Below are positions 21,225 to 33,500 of a DNA stretch of 52,725 nucleotides, one piece after another (position 1 is the first letter of the stretch; each line of letters begins with the position of its first letter). Both the position numbers and the translations under genes were made by a program. The stretch comes from Paenarthrobacter nitroguajacolicus JCM 14115 (GTDB lineage: Bacteria > Actinomycetota > Actinomycetes > Actinomycetales > Micrococcaceae). The stretch covers positions 1 to 52,725 of the forward strand of contig BBFS01000024.1 of the NCBI GenBank assembly GCA_001313365.1. Reading direction: 5' to 3'. The notes beneath the pieces are model-generated. The model was given only the letters and a program-made list of their open reading frames with translations, was not told where the DNA came from and did no database searches.

Positions 21225-22247
21225 ATGTCCCAGACAGCCAGCATCAAAGACGTTGCAACCCACGCCCAGGTAGCAGTGGGAACTGTTTCCAATGTGCTGA
21301 ACTATCCGGATCGGGTTTCGCAGAGGACCAAGGAACGTGTCCTGAAATCCATCGCTGAACTTGGCTTTGTCCGCAACGACGCCGCCCGCCAGCTCCGCGC
21401 CGGCCAAAGCAGGACCATAGGCTTGATCGTGCTCGACGTTGGAAACCCTTTCTTCTCCTCCGTGGCCCGTGCGGCGGAAGATGCGGCGGCGGCCCTGGGC
21501 AGCGTCGTCCTGGTGGGGGATAGCGGCCAGGATGCTTCGCGCGAAGCCCACTACATGGATCTGTTCCAAGAACAGCGTGTCCAAGGCCTGCTGATTTCGC
21601 CGGTGGGTGACGTGGGTCAGCGGATCGATACCCTGCGCGAACGAGGAGTCCCAACAGTCCTGGTGGATGAACTCGCAGACACCGATCGTTGCAGCTCGGT
21701 CTCCGTGGATGACGAGGAAGGCGGCTACTTGGCCGCCAAGCACCTGCTGGACCTGGGCCGCCGTCGTCTGGCTTTTGTTGGCACGCCTTCCATCCGCCAG
21801 GTGGCCAGCCGACTCAAGGGCGCGCAGCGCGCTGTCAGTGAAGTATCGGATGCCACCATCGAGGTGCTCGACTCAGAGGGGGGGCAGACCGTCCTGACCG
21901 GCCGCAAAGTGGGCAACAGCTTAGTGGAACGCTCCCCCGCAAGAGCGGCCCGAAGCCGTCTTCTGCTCCAACGACCTCCTGGCCCTCGGAGTCATGCAAT
22001 CCCTGACGATGCTGCGAACCGTTCGTATTCCGGAGGACATCGCCCTCATTGGGTACGACGACATCGATTTCGCCATCTCCGCAGTGGTGCCGCTGTCGTC
22101 CGTCCGACAGCCCACCGAGGCGCTCGGCCGGACGGCGATTGAGTTGCTCGCGGAGGAGCAAGAGAGTGGCGGAACCAAACACCGGTCCGTGGTGTTCACC
22201 CCCCCGAGCTGGTGGTCCGCCAAAGCACCGCCGGCGCACCCAAGTAG
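21225..22247 (+). CDS. LacI-family regulator of the rhamnose operon
   Basis: About 340 residues. The HTH SIKDVATHAQVAVGTVSNVL with hinge helix AARQLRAGQSRTIGLIV is clear, followed by the periplasmic-binding-protein-like sugar domain (VLDVGNPFFSSVARAAEDA; VFCSNDLLALGVMQSL; IALIGYDDIDFA). ATG 21225 has GGAG about 12 nt upstream. Breaks near 21930 and 22205 (C run). After correcting the latter the end reads FTPELVVRQSTAGAPK with stop TAG 22245-22247, which lies inside the hairpin repeat copy 2. Divergent from rhaMIDB, its presumed target. Confidence 0.9.
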
Positions 22248-22304
22248 GTCGCATTTGTGCGCGTTTTGGGCGCTCAAAACGCGCACTAATGCGACCCAGT
22301 TGGG
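22239..22304. repeat. Hairpin repeat, copy 2 (66 bp)
   Basis: Same layout as copy 1: starts CCCAAGTAGGTCGCA, ends TGCGACCCAGTTGGG, core GTGCGCGTTTT...AAAACGCGCAC. The outer arms differ from copy 1 but remain paired. It supplies the stop codon (AAG TAG) of the LacI gene on the plus strand and ends 5 bp before the galM stop on the minus strand, so it fills the convergent gap and may act as a bidirectional terminator. Confidence 0.88.
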
Positions 22305-22308
22305 ATAA

Positions 22309-23205
22309 CTACAGGGCGTAGATGCTCCAGGACGCCGTGTGTTGGGTGCCGGGTTCCAGCCGGATCAGGTCCGTGCCGCTGTTGAAGGCATCCGGCGGGC
22401 ACGTCATGGCTCCACAGCCAGTCCGGTTCGGCCCGGGACGGGTGCCGGCTTGTCAGCCGTATGGATCTGTAGCCATGGGCAGCTTTCGTCCCAGGACATT
22501 CCGACGCCGGTGCCCGCAGGGTCGCGTAGCGACAGCCGCGCCAGCCCGCCGTCGAACGCTATTCCTGTGAAGGCATGGTCGATTTCGGTGCTGCCGATGG
22601 CGCGGGCTGAGCGGAAGTCGAACTCGTGTCCTTCCACGCCCACGACACCCAGGGGCAGCAGCCGGTCCGGCGTGACCTCCAGGAAAGAGTCGGCGGCGAA
22701 CTCGAGAACCCACTCGTCCAGCGGTGATGTGCCGGCCACAAGGTAAGGGTGCGGGCAAACGCCGTAAGGGGGCGGCGACGTCCGCCGCATTGACTGCTGT
22801 AACGGACGTATGAAGTCCGGCGTCGTCCAGCATGAATCGGGCCGAAAGCTCCAGCACGAACGGGTATCCCGGTGTGGGCCCTACCGTGCACGTCAAAGTG
22901 AGCGAGCCGGCGTCGGACTCTTTCAGGGCCCAATCGAGCGGGAACGCGAGCCCGTGCAGCGCAGTAGCCCGCTCCGGTTCGTTGATCGGAAGCTGGTGCT
23001 CGACGCCGTCGAAGCTGTACGCGCCGTCCGCGATCCTGTTGGGCCACGGCGCGGCAATAACGCCACGGTAGTCAGGGATCGGGCCGCCCTCCGGAAACGG
23101 GACCACGAGGTCCCGGCCTTCAAACTGCAGGACGCGGAGCGCAGCCGCGCGGGCGGTCACGACGGCGGTGTAGCCGCCCGCACTCAGGGTGAATTCGGTG
23201 CTCAC
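22309..23205 (-). CDS. Aldose 1-epimerase (galactose mutarotase family)
   Basis: About 298 residues, beta-sandwich mutarotase probably acting on L-arabinose or a related sugar, given the araBDA genes upstream. Visible motifs: [22 protein letters not shown] (conserved N-R), [15 protein letters not shown] (catalytic His-Gly), [10 protein letters not shown] (second catalytic His) and the C-terminal catalytic Glu region (VEGHEFDFR). Breaks near 22770 and 22405. The GTG start overlaps the araA stop (GTGA). Its stop, TAG 22309-22311, touches the hairpin repeat. Confidence 0.88.
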
Positions 23206-24744
23206 AGCCGCCGGCCAGCTTGTAGTACGCGGCGTTCCAGTTGAGTTCTTTCTTGAACTGTTTGATGGTGGTGCCTTCGTCGATGGTGAGGAGTTCGGTC
23301 TTGGCGATTTCGGCGAAGTCCTCGAATACGTCCAGGCCCACCTGCGTGGACAATACCGTGTGGTGCGCGGCGCCGGCGGTGAGCCACGCTGCGGCCGAGG
23401 TAGCGAAGTTGGGCTTTGGCTCCCAGAGTGCGCGGGCTACGGGCAGGTTGGGGGGGAGTGGCTGGTCGAGATCGACGACGTCCACCACGTTGGCCACCAA
23501 GCGGAACCGATCGCGCATATCGGACAACGCCACGACGATGCCGGGGCCCGCGTCGGTGTCGAACACCATGCGGACAGGGTCTTCCTTGCCGCCGATGCCC
23601 AGCGGGTGGATCTCAACACGCGGCTTTTTGGCGGTGAGCGACGGGCAGACCTCCAGCATGTGCGCGCCCAGGATCTTCTCGGAGCCGGGCTCAAGGTGGT
23701 ACGTGTAGTCCTCCATGAGTGACGCGCCACCGGGCAGGTCGCCGCCCATCACCTTGGCGGCGCGGACCAGGATCGCGGTCTTCCAGTCGCCCTCGGCGCC
23801 GAAGCCGTAACCGTCGGCCATGAGGCGCTGGACGGCCATTCCCGGCAGCTGACGCAGCGCCCCCCCAAATCCTCGAAAGAGGTGGTGAAGGCTGCGGAGC
23901 CGTTGGCTTCCAGGAAGCTGCGGAGACCCAGTTCGATCCTGGCGCTGTAACGCAGCGACTCGTGACGGTCGCCGCCTGCTTTGAGTTCGTCAACCACGTC
24001 ATAAAGGCGCTCGTACTCTGCAACCAAAGCGTCGACGTCGGACTCTGCTGCGCCGTGGACGGCGTCGGCGAGCTCGTTGACGGACCACGTGTTCACGGAG
24101 ACGCCGAAGCGGAGCTCGGCTTCGGTCTTGTCGCCTTCGGTGACGGCGACGTTGCGCATGTTGTCGCCGAAGCGGGTCAACTTCAGCGTGCGGACGGCGG
24201 CCCATCCGGCCGAGGCGCGCTGCCACGCACCAACCTGGCGGGCAACCTCAGGGTTGCTGACATGCCCGACGACGGTCTTCCGCGGCACGCCGAGGCGCGA
24301 CTGGATATATCCGAACTCGCGGTCGCCGTGGGCTGCCTGGTTCAGGTTCATGAAGTCGAAATCGATGTCAGCCCAGGGAAGGTCCCGGTTAGCCTGCGTG
24401 TGCAGGTGAAGCAGGGGGGGCTTGCGGAGGGCGTCCAGGCCTTGGATCCACATCTTGGCGGGGCTGAACGTGTGCATCCAGGCGGTCACGCCGATCACGG
24501 AATCGTCTGAATTGGCTTCCAGTGCGGTGCGACGGATGGCATCGGAATCGGTGAGGACGGGCTTCCACACGAGCTTGACCGGAACGTTGCTGTTGGCATT
24601 GAGGACGTTGGCAATCTCCTGCGACTGCGCTGCGACCTGCTTGAGGACATCCTCGCCGTATAGGTGCTGGCTGCCCGTGAGGAACCAGACCTCGTACTGG
24701 TCGAGGGAAGTGTTGTTAGCGGAAGTATTGACGGCGGTAGGCAT
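23202..24744 (-). CDS. araA: L-arabinose isomerase
   Basis: Converts L-arabinose to L-ribulose; about 510 residues. [19 protein letters not shown] is the family N-terminus; [55 protein letters not shown] and [11 protein letters not shown] follow (the Glu and His metal ligands lie in these). Frame breaks near 23865 (C run) and just before the stop near 23210. The recovered stop overlaps the epimerase GTG by 4 bp. Third gene of araB-araD-araA-epimerase. Confidence 0.95.
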
Positions 24745-24791
24745 GGGGTGCTCCTGGAGTGTGGTGGTCCGAATGGTTTAGCGGCGGCGCT

Positions 24792-25503
24792 TTAGCGGCC
24801 GTAAACGTTCTGGTATCGGTCGTAGAGGGACTCAATCTTGGCTTGGTCGATGGGCAGCGGCTGGCCGAGTTGGCGGGAAATGTGGACTGTCCTGGCCACT
24901 TCCTCGCACATGACCGCAGCCTTGACGGCGTCGCGGGCGGATTTGCCGATGGTGAAGGGGCCATGGTTCTGCATGAGCACCGCGGGAGAGTTGGAGTTTT
25001 TGAGCGTCTCCACGATGCCCTGCCCGATGGAATCGTCGCCGATCAACGCGAACGGTCCCACCGGAATGGGCCCCCCCCGAATTCGTCGCCCATCATGGTC
25101 AGCACGCAGGGGATTTCCTCGCCGCGGGCAGCCCAGGCCGTTGCGTAGGTGGAGTGCGTGTGGACCACGCCACCCACCTCCGGCATGTGGCGGTAGACGT
25201 ACGCGTGCGCGGCGGTATCCGATGACGGGGGGGAGAGGTCCGGGTTGCCCCAGTCCACGGTCCCGGCGCTTCCGGTGTTGATGCCCCTCACAGGTGTGCC
25301 ATAGAGGTCGGTGACCACCATCAGCTCGGGCGTGAGGTTGTCATAGGAGACGCCCGATGGTTGATGACCATGAGGTCATGTCCCGGGATCCGACCCGAAA
25401 CGTTGCCGGCGGTCCAAACCACAAGTTCGTACCGGGTCAGTTCGGCGTGCAACTCGCAGACTTCCTTGCGGACCTTCGCGATGCTTTCCAGAAGGGTGCT
25501 CAT
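24792..25503 (-). CDS. araD: L-ribulose-5-phosphate 4-epimerase
   Basis: About 237 residues, class II aldolase fold, converts L-ribulose-5-P to D-xylulose-5-[50 protein letters not shown] (His-x-His zinc site) and [15 protein letters not shown] are visible, with YQNVYGR at the end. Breaks near 25355 (ATCAACCATC where ATCAAACCATC is needed) and 25070 (C run). ATG 25503 overlaps the araB stop as ATGA. Confidence 0.93.
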
Positions 25504-27245
25504 GCTGTGGCTCCTTCCAAGGTGCCGGACTGGGTGGCCGAGCCTTGTTGTCCTGAACCATGGATCGCGGCGCGCTGGATGGCCTTGAGGCGGTGCATGA
25601 CGTTGTTGGTGCCGCGGCCGAAGTAGTCGTGGAGAGCTTTGTATTCCTGGAAGAGGACCTCGTAGGCGGCCACGTTTTCGGGGGGGATGGGAGTGTAAAC
25701 GGCGCCGGGTGCAGCTGCCATGGCGGCGGCTGCTTCACGAATGTCCTTGTACTTCCCGGCAGCAACAGCGGCGTGGATTGCCGAGCCCAGGGCGGGACCT
25801 GCTCGGATCCGATGGTGGAGAGCTGCAGGCCAGTGATGTCCGCGTAGACCTGCATCAGGAACTTGTTCTTCAGGAGACCACCGGCCACGATGAATTCCTT
25901 GACGGGAACACCCGAATCGCGGAACGCATCCACGATGGTGCGGGTCCCGAAAGCCGTGGCTTCCAGCAGAGCCCGGTATGTGTCCTCGGGTTTGGTGGCC
26001 AAGGTCTGGCCCACCACCACGCCGGAAAGTTCGTGGTCAACCAGCACTGAACGGTTGCCGGAATGCCAGTCCAGGGCGATCAGTCCGTGCTCGCCGATGG
26101 CCTGCTTTTCTGCGAGTTTGGTGAGGTGTTCGTGGATGCCAAGGCCTTGATCTTTGGCGGCCTGGTGGTATTCCGGCGGGACCCCCCCGTTCTTGGTGAA
26201 CCAACCGAAAATGTCGCCAACTCCGGACTGGCCTGCTTCGTAGCCCCCCCACAAGCCGTCCACGATGCCGCCGTCGACGACTCCGCACATGCCGGGGACT
26301 TCGCGGAGAACGTCCCCCCCGTTCATTACGTGGCAGGTGGAAGTGCCCATGATCGCTACGAGCTGTCCTGGTTCAACAGCGTTCGCGGCCGGCGCGCTGA
26401 CGTGGGCGTCCACATTGCCTACTGCCACGGCGATTCCCGCCGGAAGCCCGGTCCAAGCCGCGGCTTCTTCGGTGAGGTAACCGGCGGCGTCGCCCAAGCG
26501 GCCGATCGTGTGTTCGAGTTTGCTGCTGACAAAGTCCTTGAAAGCAGGATTGAGGGCAGCCAGAAAGTCCTCGGACGGGTACTTTCCATCCTGGTAAATG
26601 CCCTTGTAGCCAGCCGTGCAGGCGTTGCGGACGTAGCTGCCGCAAAGCTGCCAAACAATCCAGTCCGCGGCCTCAACCCAGTGATCCATGGCGCCGTAGA
26701 CTTCGGGATCTTCCTCGAGGAGCTGCAGCCTTTGGCGAATTCCCATTCGGAGGAGATCAGGCCGCCATAGCGGGGAAGCCAGGACTCGCTGCGTTCTTCA
26801 GCGAGCTGGTTGATGCGGTCCGCCTGCGGCTGGGCCGCGTGGTGGCGCCACAGTTTGACGAACGCGTGCGGCCGGTCGGCGAAGCGTTCCAGTTCGTTCA
26901 GCGGCGTGCCGTCCGCCGTCGTCGGAACCATGGTGCACGCGGTGAAGTCGGTGGCGATGCCCACCACGTTTGCCGGGTTGATTCCGGCATCGGCGACGGC
27001 GGCCGGTACCGCATTGCGCAGGACGTCGCGATAGTCGTTGGGCACCTGGAGGCCCAGTCGGCCGGGAGGCGCTGGCCGGTACCCGGGAGTTTTTCCGTCA
27101 CGACGGCGTGCGGATACTCGAACACGCCGCTGCCGAGTTCGGCTCCGTCCGAAACGCGCACGACGACGGCGCGGCCGGACAAAGTGCCATAGTCCACGCC
27201 GACGACGAACTGCTCGTCCAGCGGGAGATTTTCAAAGGTATTCAT
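25500..27245 (-). CDS. araB: Ribulokinase
   Basis: FGGY kinase of about 580 residues phosphorylating L-ribulose. [21 protein letters not shown] is the N-terminal phosphate site; [84 protein letters not shown] and [20 protein letters not shown] are characteristic of AraB. Breaks near 27060, 26735 and 25800. Start ATG 27245; a LacI-type operator lies 76 bp upstream at 27321. First gene of the araBDA-epimerase operon. Confidence 0.94.
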
Positions 27246-27320
27246 GGGGTCTCCATCCGGCTGGCCAAGGCCTCATTGCCGGGGGGTCGGGGTGGAAAAG
27301 TGAAGAAGGTCTGATGCAAT

Positions 27321-27334
27321 TGTTAGCGCTCACA
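27321..27334. promoter_or_regulatory. LacI-type operator upstream of araB
   Basis: TGTTAGCGCTCACA is one mismatch from a perfect palindrome TGTTAGCGCTAACA, with the central GCGC expected for LacI-family regulators. It lies in the 155-bp gap between the hairpin repeat and araB, so it probably binds the LacI protein encoded at 27455-28494. Confidence 0.6.
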
Positions 27335-27401
27335 ACTTTGATGTCAAGAGGGGACCATGTGGAACAGGTGCTCATGGCGGGGGGGGTCAGGCGAAGGCGC
27401 G

Positions 27402-27466
27402 CCCAAGTAGGTAGCAGCAGACGTCGTTTTGAGCGCTCAGAACGCGCACTGCTGCTACCTACTTGG
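27402..27466. repeat. Hairpin repeat, copy 3 (65 bp)
   Basis: Starts CCCAAGTAGGTAGCAGCAG and ends CTGCTGCTACCTACTTGG; the 18-bp outer arms are perfectly complementary, with CGTTTTGAGCGCTCAGAACG in the centre. It covers the 3' end of the minus-strand LacI gene and provides its stop codon. The sequence of the arms differs from copies 1 and 2 on both sides in a compensating way. Confidence 0.88.
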
Positions 27467-28494
27467 AGGTGGGGGGGCCGTGGTGGAGCGGACTACCAGC
27501 CGGGGCGCCACCGTGGCAGGCGTGCCGGTGGTGCCGCTCTCCAGCCGGTCCAGTAGCAAGGCGATGCAGCGCTGGCCGAGCTCCTCGAAGTCCTGGGCCA
27601 CCGTTGTCAACGGCGGTATGAAGTATGCCGACTCCGGTTGGTCGTCGAAGCCCACCACGCTGATGTCCTCCGGTACCTGGACGCCGAGTTCATGGAACGC
27701 TCGGAGAACGCCGAGGGCCATTTGGTCATTTGCGACAAAGAGAGCCGATACGGAGCGGTCGGCTGCGACTTTCAGGCCTTCGCGGTAGCCGCATTCGGCG
27801 CTCCAGTCGCCCTCGATGAGCGTCAGGGGGGGTTCAATCCCGGCGTCTGTTAGGGCATCCCGCCAACCCTCGATACGGGCAGCGGCGTCAATCCAATCGG
27901 AGGGCCCGGATAAGTGTCCGATCCGTAGGTGCCCCAGTTCCAAGAGATGCTCGACGGCGAGACGCGCGCCTTGCCGCTGGTCCACAGTGCACCCGTGAGG
28001 TGTTCGTCGCCGATGGATCCGACAGCAACCATGGGGGGGACTTGGGCGGTGATGTCTTTGAGGACATCAAAGGTCCCCCCCGGGTGGGGCACCGTTACTA
28101 CGACGCCGTCGACGCCTTGGTCCATGAAGTGCGCCATGGCGTCCTTAATGGTCTCCGGCGTCACTTCGCGCAGGGCTGCGACGCTGACGAAATAGCCCGC
28201 CTCCCTCGCCGCCTGCTGGACTCCGAGGAGCGTGTGCGATGGCCCGTACTGCGCCATTTCGCTGCCGAGTACGCCAATGGTCTGGGATCGCCGTGTTACC
28301 AGGCTTCGTGCGGCGGTGTTCCGACGGTACCCCCCCAGCTCTGTGATGGCCTGCTCCACGCGCTCGCGGGTCTTGGAGCTCACATTGGGGTGGTTGTTCA
28401 ACACCCGGGAGACGGTCTGGTGGGAGACACCTGCCACTCGGGCAACGTCCTCCATGACGGGAGGCCGGGGCGGTGCGGTTTCTTCAGTGCTCAC
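27455..28494 (-). CDS. LacI-family regulator of arabinose/xylose genes
   Basis: About 345 residues. HTH MEDVARVAGVSHQTVSRVL then NNHPNVSSKTRERVEQAI; hinge AARSLVTRRSQTIGVLGSEM; sugar domain GVDGVVVTVPHPGG, ALFVANDQMALGVLRAFHEL and EDISVVGFDDQPESAYF. GTG 28494 preceded by AGGGTGA is the likely start, 31 bp after the xylB stop. Breaks at 28075, 28025 and 27470-27478 (G/C runs). The last codons fall in hairpin copy 3; TAG 27455-27457 or, after run correction, TAG 27459-27461 ends the protein. It lies between xylB and araB, both plausible targets. Confidence 0.88.
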
Positions 28495-28524
28495 CCTGTC
28501 ACGATAGAGCACCCGCGACGTCGA

Positions 28525-29969
28525 TCAGCCTTTGGCCACCTTGGCAGCGTAATGGCGGTACCTCGTCAGGAATTCGGGACTCTCGACGATATTTCCGCGA
28601 ACAACCTCTGTTCCCTCGAGTGGCCATTCCGGCAAGCTCCCTGTCAGAACGCCTGCAGCTTGCCGGGCCGCGCCGTCTGCCACGTATTCTCCTGGTTCGG
28701 GGGGGACGAACACCGGCACACCGAAGGCTGCAGCCGCGATCTGCTGGACCGCAATAGATTGCGCACCCCCCCACCCACCAGGATGATGCGCTGGGCGGAG
28801 ACTCCCTGTTCCTGCAAGGCGGCCAGCCCGTCGGCCAGCGAACACAACACACCCTCTACAGCGGCCCGTGCCATGTTGGCGGGAGTGTAATTGGAAACGG
28901 TGATGCCGTGGAGGGAGCCGTTGGCTTCCGGCAAATTAGGGGGTTCGTTCGCCCTCGAAGTATGGGACGAGGGTCAGCCCTTCGGCGCCCTCCGGAGCAG
29001 AGAGTGCCAAGTCGCCGAGCTCAGGCAGGGTGATGCCCAGTAGTGCAACTGTGGCATCGAAGATTCTCGTCGCATTGAGCGTGCAGGCCAACGGCAGATA
29101 GTTGCCGGTAGCGTCCGCGAAGCCTGCCACGAGCCCGCTAGCATCAAGCGCCGGGACATCTGAAACCGCGAAGACTGTCCCCCCCGACGTTCCAATCGAA
29201 ATCACTACGTCCCCGACGGCCGCACTCACGCCCAGACCTGCTGCCGCATTGTCGCCTGCGCCGGGCCCGATCAGTGCCCCCCCGCCAGGTGTCTTTCCTG
29301 CAGTTTCCAATGGCCCGGCCACAACGGGCAGGACGGGAACGTGGCCGAGCGTGTTGTTGAGGACTTCTGGAAGGTATTCGCCGCTGCTGGCAGAGTAGTA
29401 GCCCGTGCCGGAAGCATCCGAACGGTCTGTGCGGAGGAGATCCAGGGCGGCCGGCCCACTTCCGGGCCCGTGTCCGGCCAACCGCCAGGACAGCCAATCG
29501 TGGGGTAGGCAAACCGCCGCTGTCCGTTGGGCGTTAGCGGGTTCGTTTCGGGCAACCATCGAAGCTTGGTGGCCGTCAACGATGCCACCGGGACGGTTCC
29601 GGTGTGCGATGCCCAGTAGGACGCGCCTGCCGTGGCATCGCCATCGCCGGCGTCAAGGATCAGCGCTTCCGCGTCCGGGGGGGCCGAGCGGGTGTCATTC
29701 CACAACAAAGCGGGTCGGACAACGTCTCCGGACTCATCGAGGCACACCATGCCGTGTTGCTGACCGCCAACAGACACGGCGTCGACGTCATCCAAACCGC
29801 CTGCCTGTGCGATTGCTTCCTGGAGGGCTGACCACCAATGGTCCGGGTGAACTTCGGTGCCCTCCGGGTGGGAGGCCCGCCCTTGACGTACCAAGGCGCC
29901 AGTGGCTGAATCCCGGATGACCACTTTGCAGGACTGGGTGGAGCTGTCGATCCCGGCTACGAGAGGCAT
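28525..29969 (-). CDS. xylB: Xylulokinase
   Basis: FGGY kinase of about 480 residues phosphorylating D-xylulose. [21 protein letters not shown] (N-terminal phosphate loop), [20 protein letters not shown] (the QQHG of xylulokinase), [39 protein letters not shown] and [10 protein letters not shown] are visible. Breaks near 29680, 29510, 28945 and 28765. It is 100 bp downstream of xylA, separated by a strong hairpin. Confidence 0.93.
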
Positions 29970-29989
29970 GCGCTCATTCCTTAAGGGGA

Positions 29990-30047
29990 CCGCCGCCGGG
30001 CGTCAAGGAACCCTGTCAGGAGAGACCTTGGGGGAGCCCGGCGGCGG
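29990..30047 (-). terminator. Strong hairpin between xylA and xylB
   Basis: CCGCCGCCGGGC (29990-30001) and GCCCGGCGGCGG (30036-30047) are perfect 12-bp complementary arms with a 34-base loop. It follows the xylA stop by 22 bp on the minus strand. It could be a partial terminator or mRNA stabiliser giving more XylA than XylB. Confidence 0.6.
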
Positions 30048-30069
30048 GATGACGGTGGGTGGGAGTGAC

Positions 30070-31259
<1,190 letters not shown>

Positions 31260-31312
31260 TTTGCTCCTTTGCAAAGCACTGGGGGGGAAGAACTGGAAGA
31301 AAAGCACTCCAA

Positions 31313-31332
31313 TTAGTTTTCAATCTGAACTA
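31313..31332. promoter_or_regulatory. XylR-type operator between xylA and the ROK regulator
   Basis: TTAGTTTTCAATCTGAACTA contains inverted TAGTT/AACTA arms nine bases apart. This resembles the TTAGTTT...AAACTAA sites recognised by ROK-type XylR repressors. It lies 54 bp upstream of xylA and 75 bp upstream of the regulator in the divergent region. Confidence 0.5.
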
Positions 31333-31406
31333 TATGGTGGATGATGGATCATGGTCAATGGAAGACGGCAAAAATTTCTTCGAATCTGCAAGGAGGTCCC
31401 GCGCCA

Positions 31407-32623
31407 GTGAATGAGCAGACCGCACCCGGACGCGTAGGTGACGTCCGCCGTCGAAATCTTTCATTGGTGATGGACTCCATTGCCCGAACCGGAGAAGGCA
31501 AGCCCAGCCGCGCGCAGTTGGCCGCGGGAACCGGACTGACCAAAGCGGCGGTTTCCAGTCTGGTCGCCGACCTCGTTGAGTCCGGGCTGGTCTCGGAAGT
31601 GGGCCTTTACCGGGACGGGGGGGAGCGGGGGGACGGCCCGGCCAAGGCTTGGAACTCAGCGCCCGGCGTGGCGTAGTGGGCATGGAAATCAACGTGGACT
31701 ACTTGGCCGTGGGCCTCGTGGACCTGGGAGGAAACCTCCGATTCCACTCGACTGTTGAATCGCGAAACCGCGGCCTGGCGCCTGAAAAGGTCATGGAACG
31801 CCTGGGTGGCCTGGCCGACGAAGCAATAGCCGCCGCGGCCGCTGCGGACATCTCGATCCTCGGTGGCGGGCTGGCGGTTCCGGGCTTGGTGGATGAGCAG
31901 CGAAACCTTGTGTTGTCCGCTCCAAACCTGCACTGGGAGCACGAAGCACTGAATCCGCAGGACCTGCTGGAAGGCGCACCGCTTGGCGTCAGGTTGTCCA
32001 ACGAGGCCAACAGTGCAGCACTCGGAGAGCTTTGGTATGGCGCAGGTCGGCCGGACTTCCTCTATGTTTCAGGGGAAGTGGGTGTTGGCGGCGGCGTCAT
32101 CATCGGCGCGGAACTTTACACCGGACCTGGCGGATCAGCCGGCGAACTTGGCCACATCGTCGTCCACCCTGACGGGCCTGCTTGTTCCTGCGGTGGGGCG
32201 GGGGGGTGCTTGGAAACCTTTGCCGGCCAGGAAGCCATTTTCGAGGCGGCCGGCATCCCCCCCGAAGGATCGCTGGGTGGGCGTACGGAACTGCTGCTGG
32301 CGGCCTGGCTGCCCGGGAACCGCGGGCCACGCGGGCAGTTCACGACGCCGGGAGGTACTTGGCGTCGCGCTCGCCTCGTCTGCCCGGCTGATGGATATTG
32401 AAGCCGTAGTCCTCGGGGGGGGCACTTTGCCGTGCTTGCGGAATGGCTCAGGCCGGCGCTGCTCAGCAGTTTGGAGCGCTACGCGCCCGGTCTGCTGGAT
32501 CCGGGCAACCTGACAGTGTCTGCCCTTGAACATTCCGGAACGCTCCTAGGCGCTGCCGGCCAAGTGATCCGGTCAGTGATCGAGTCGCCGTTCGAGTTCC
32601 TGCTGGCGAGCAAGCTGGCCTAG
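31407..32623 (+). CDS. xylR: ROK-family transcriptional regulator, XylR type
   Basis: About 405 residues. N-terminal winged HTH (RRNLSLVMDSIARTGEGKPS then RAQLAAGTGLTKAAVSSLVA), then a sugar-kinase-like ROK domain: VGMEINVDYLAVGLVDLGG, LAVPGLVDEQRNLVLSAPNL, LSNEANSAALGELWYGAG, and the zinc motif CSCGGAGGCLE. GTG 31407 is chosen because a perfect AAGGAGGT lies upstream. Breaks at 31620 (G run), 32330 and 32415. Divergent from xylA, so it probably represses xylAB in the absence of xylose. Confidence 0.9.
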
Positions 32624-32692
32624 TCTGCCGCGGAAGCCGGACCTATTCCTTGTCCGCACCTTCCTGCACCGCGCCCGAACTGCGTCGCAACA

Positions 32693-33444
32693 TCAGGCCT
32701 CCATGCCGTCCAGGTATCGTTCCAGGGCGAAGCTGAGCTCGTCCCCCCCGGCCTGTTCCATGACTGCCAGTTCAGGATCGCTGAACAGTCCCAGGACTTC
32801 CCGGTGTTTTTCGGCGTCGAGGAGTTTGAAGAGCATGCCACGTAGGCCTCGAAGGCGGCGGGGGGGAATCGTTGTCAGCCACGTCGAGTTCCATTCGGGT
32901 GCTGGAGCGAACCAGATTGGCCAGCATGAGGGCGGAATTCAGTTTCTCCGAGGCTGTCAGCGACGTTGGCGCGAGGGCCCGCAGGAGTTGCTCGAGCCAG
33001 AGAAGCTCATGGGGGGGCGAAGCCGGTGGGCCGGTGACCGGGTAGTCCAGTATCCAGGGATGCCTCCGGTACCGCTGCTCTATGGCTTTGGCCCAGTTGC
33101 GTGTGGCCGTGCGCCAGTCGGGCTCGCTGCCGGGACCCGTGGAGCCCGGGATGTCAGCTATGTCAGGTTCGCCAAATGCAGCGTCCACCATGAGGACCAG
33201 GAGCTCCTCCTTGGAACGCAGGTGGCGGTAGAGGGACATGGAGGTGAAGCCGAGGTCCTTGGCGACCCTCGCCATGGAAACGGCGGTCAAGCCCTCCTCG
33301 TCAGCAAGGCGGATGGCTGCCTCCACAATCCTGGTTGCGCTTAGCTCCGCTTTGGTGCCCCCGTGTAGACGGACGCTCCAGCCCCCACGCGATGGCTATG
33401 CCCGGCGGCAATTCCACGGGGGGGTTCGGTTCGTTGTGCGGCAT
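32693..33444 (-). CDS. TetR-family repressor of the adjacent ABC exporter
   Basis: About 250 residues. After a 35-residue extension the HTH reads IVEAAIRLADEEGLTAVSMA then RVAKDLGFTSMSLYRHLRSK, followed by a TetR C-terminal domain (WAKAIEQRYRRHPWILDYPV; LNSALMLANLVRSSTRMELD). ATG 33444 has GGAAGGA upstream. Breaks near 33358 and 32860 (C/G runs); the corrected end is DGMEA with TGA 32693. Divergent from the drrAB-like genes with a shared palindromic operator. Confidence 0.88.
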
Positions 33445-33500
33445 GGCTTCCTTCCTTCACAGCCAGCCTAACTGTTTGGGGGGTGTACACAAAGAACTGC

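Noticed and set aside
14266..27466. CRISPR array from the repeated hairpins
   Set aside because: Only three copies, 5-8 kb apart, each palindromic over its full length and without spacers.
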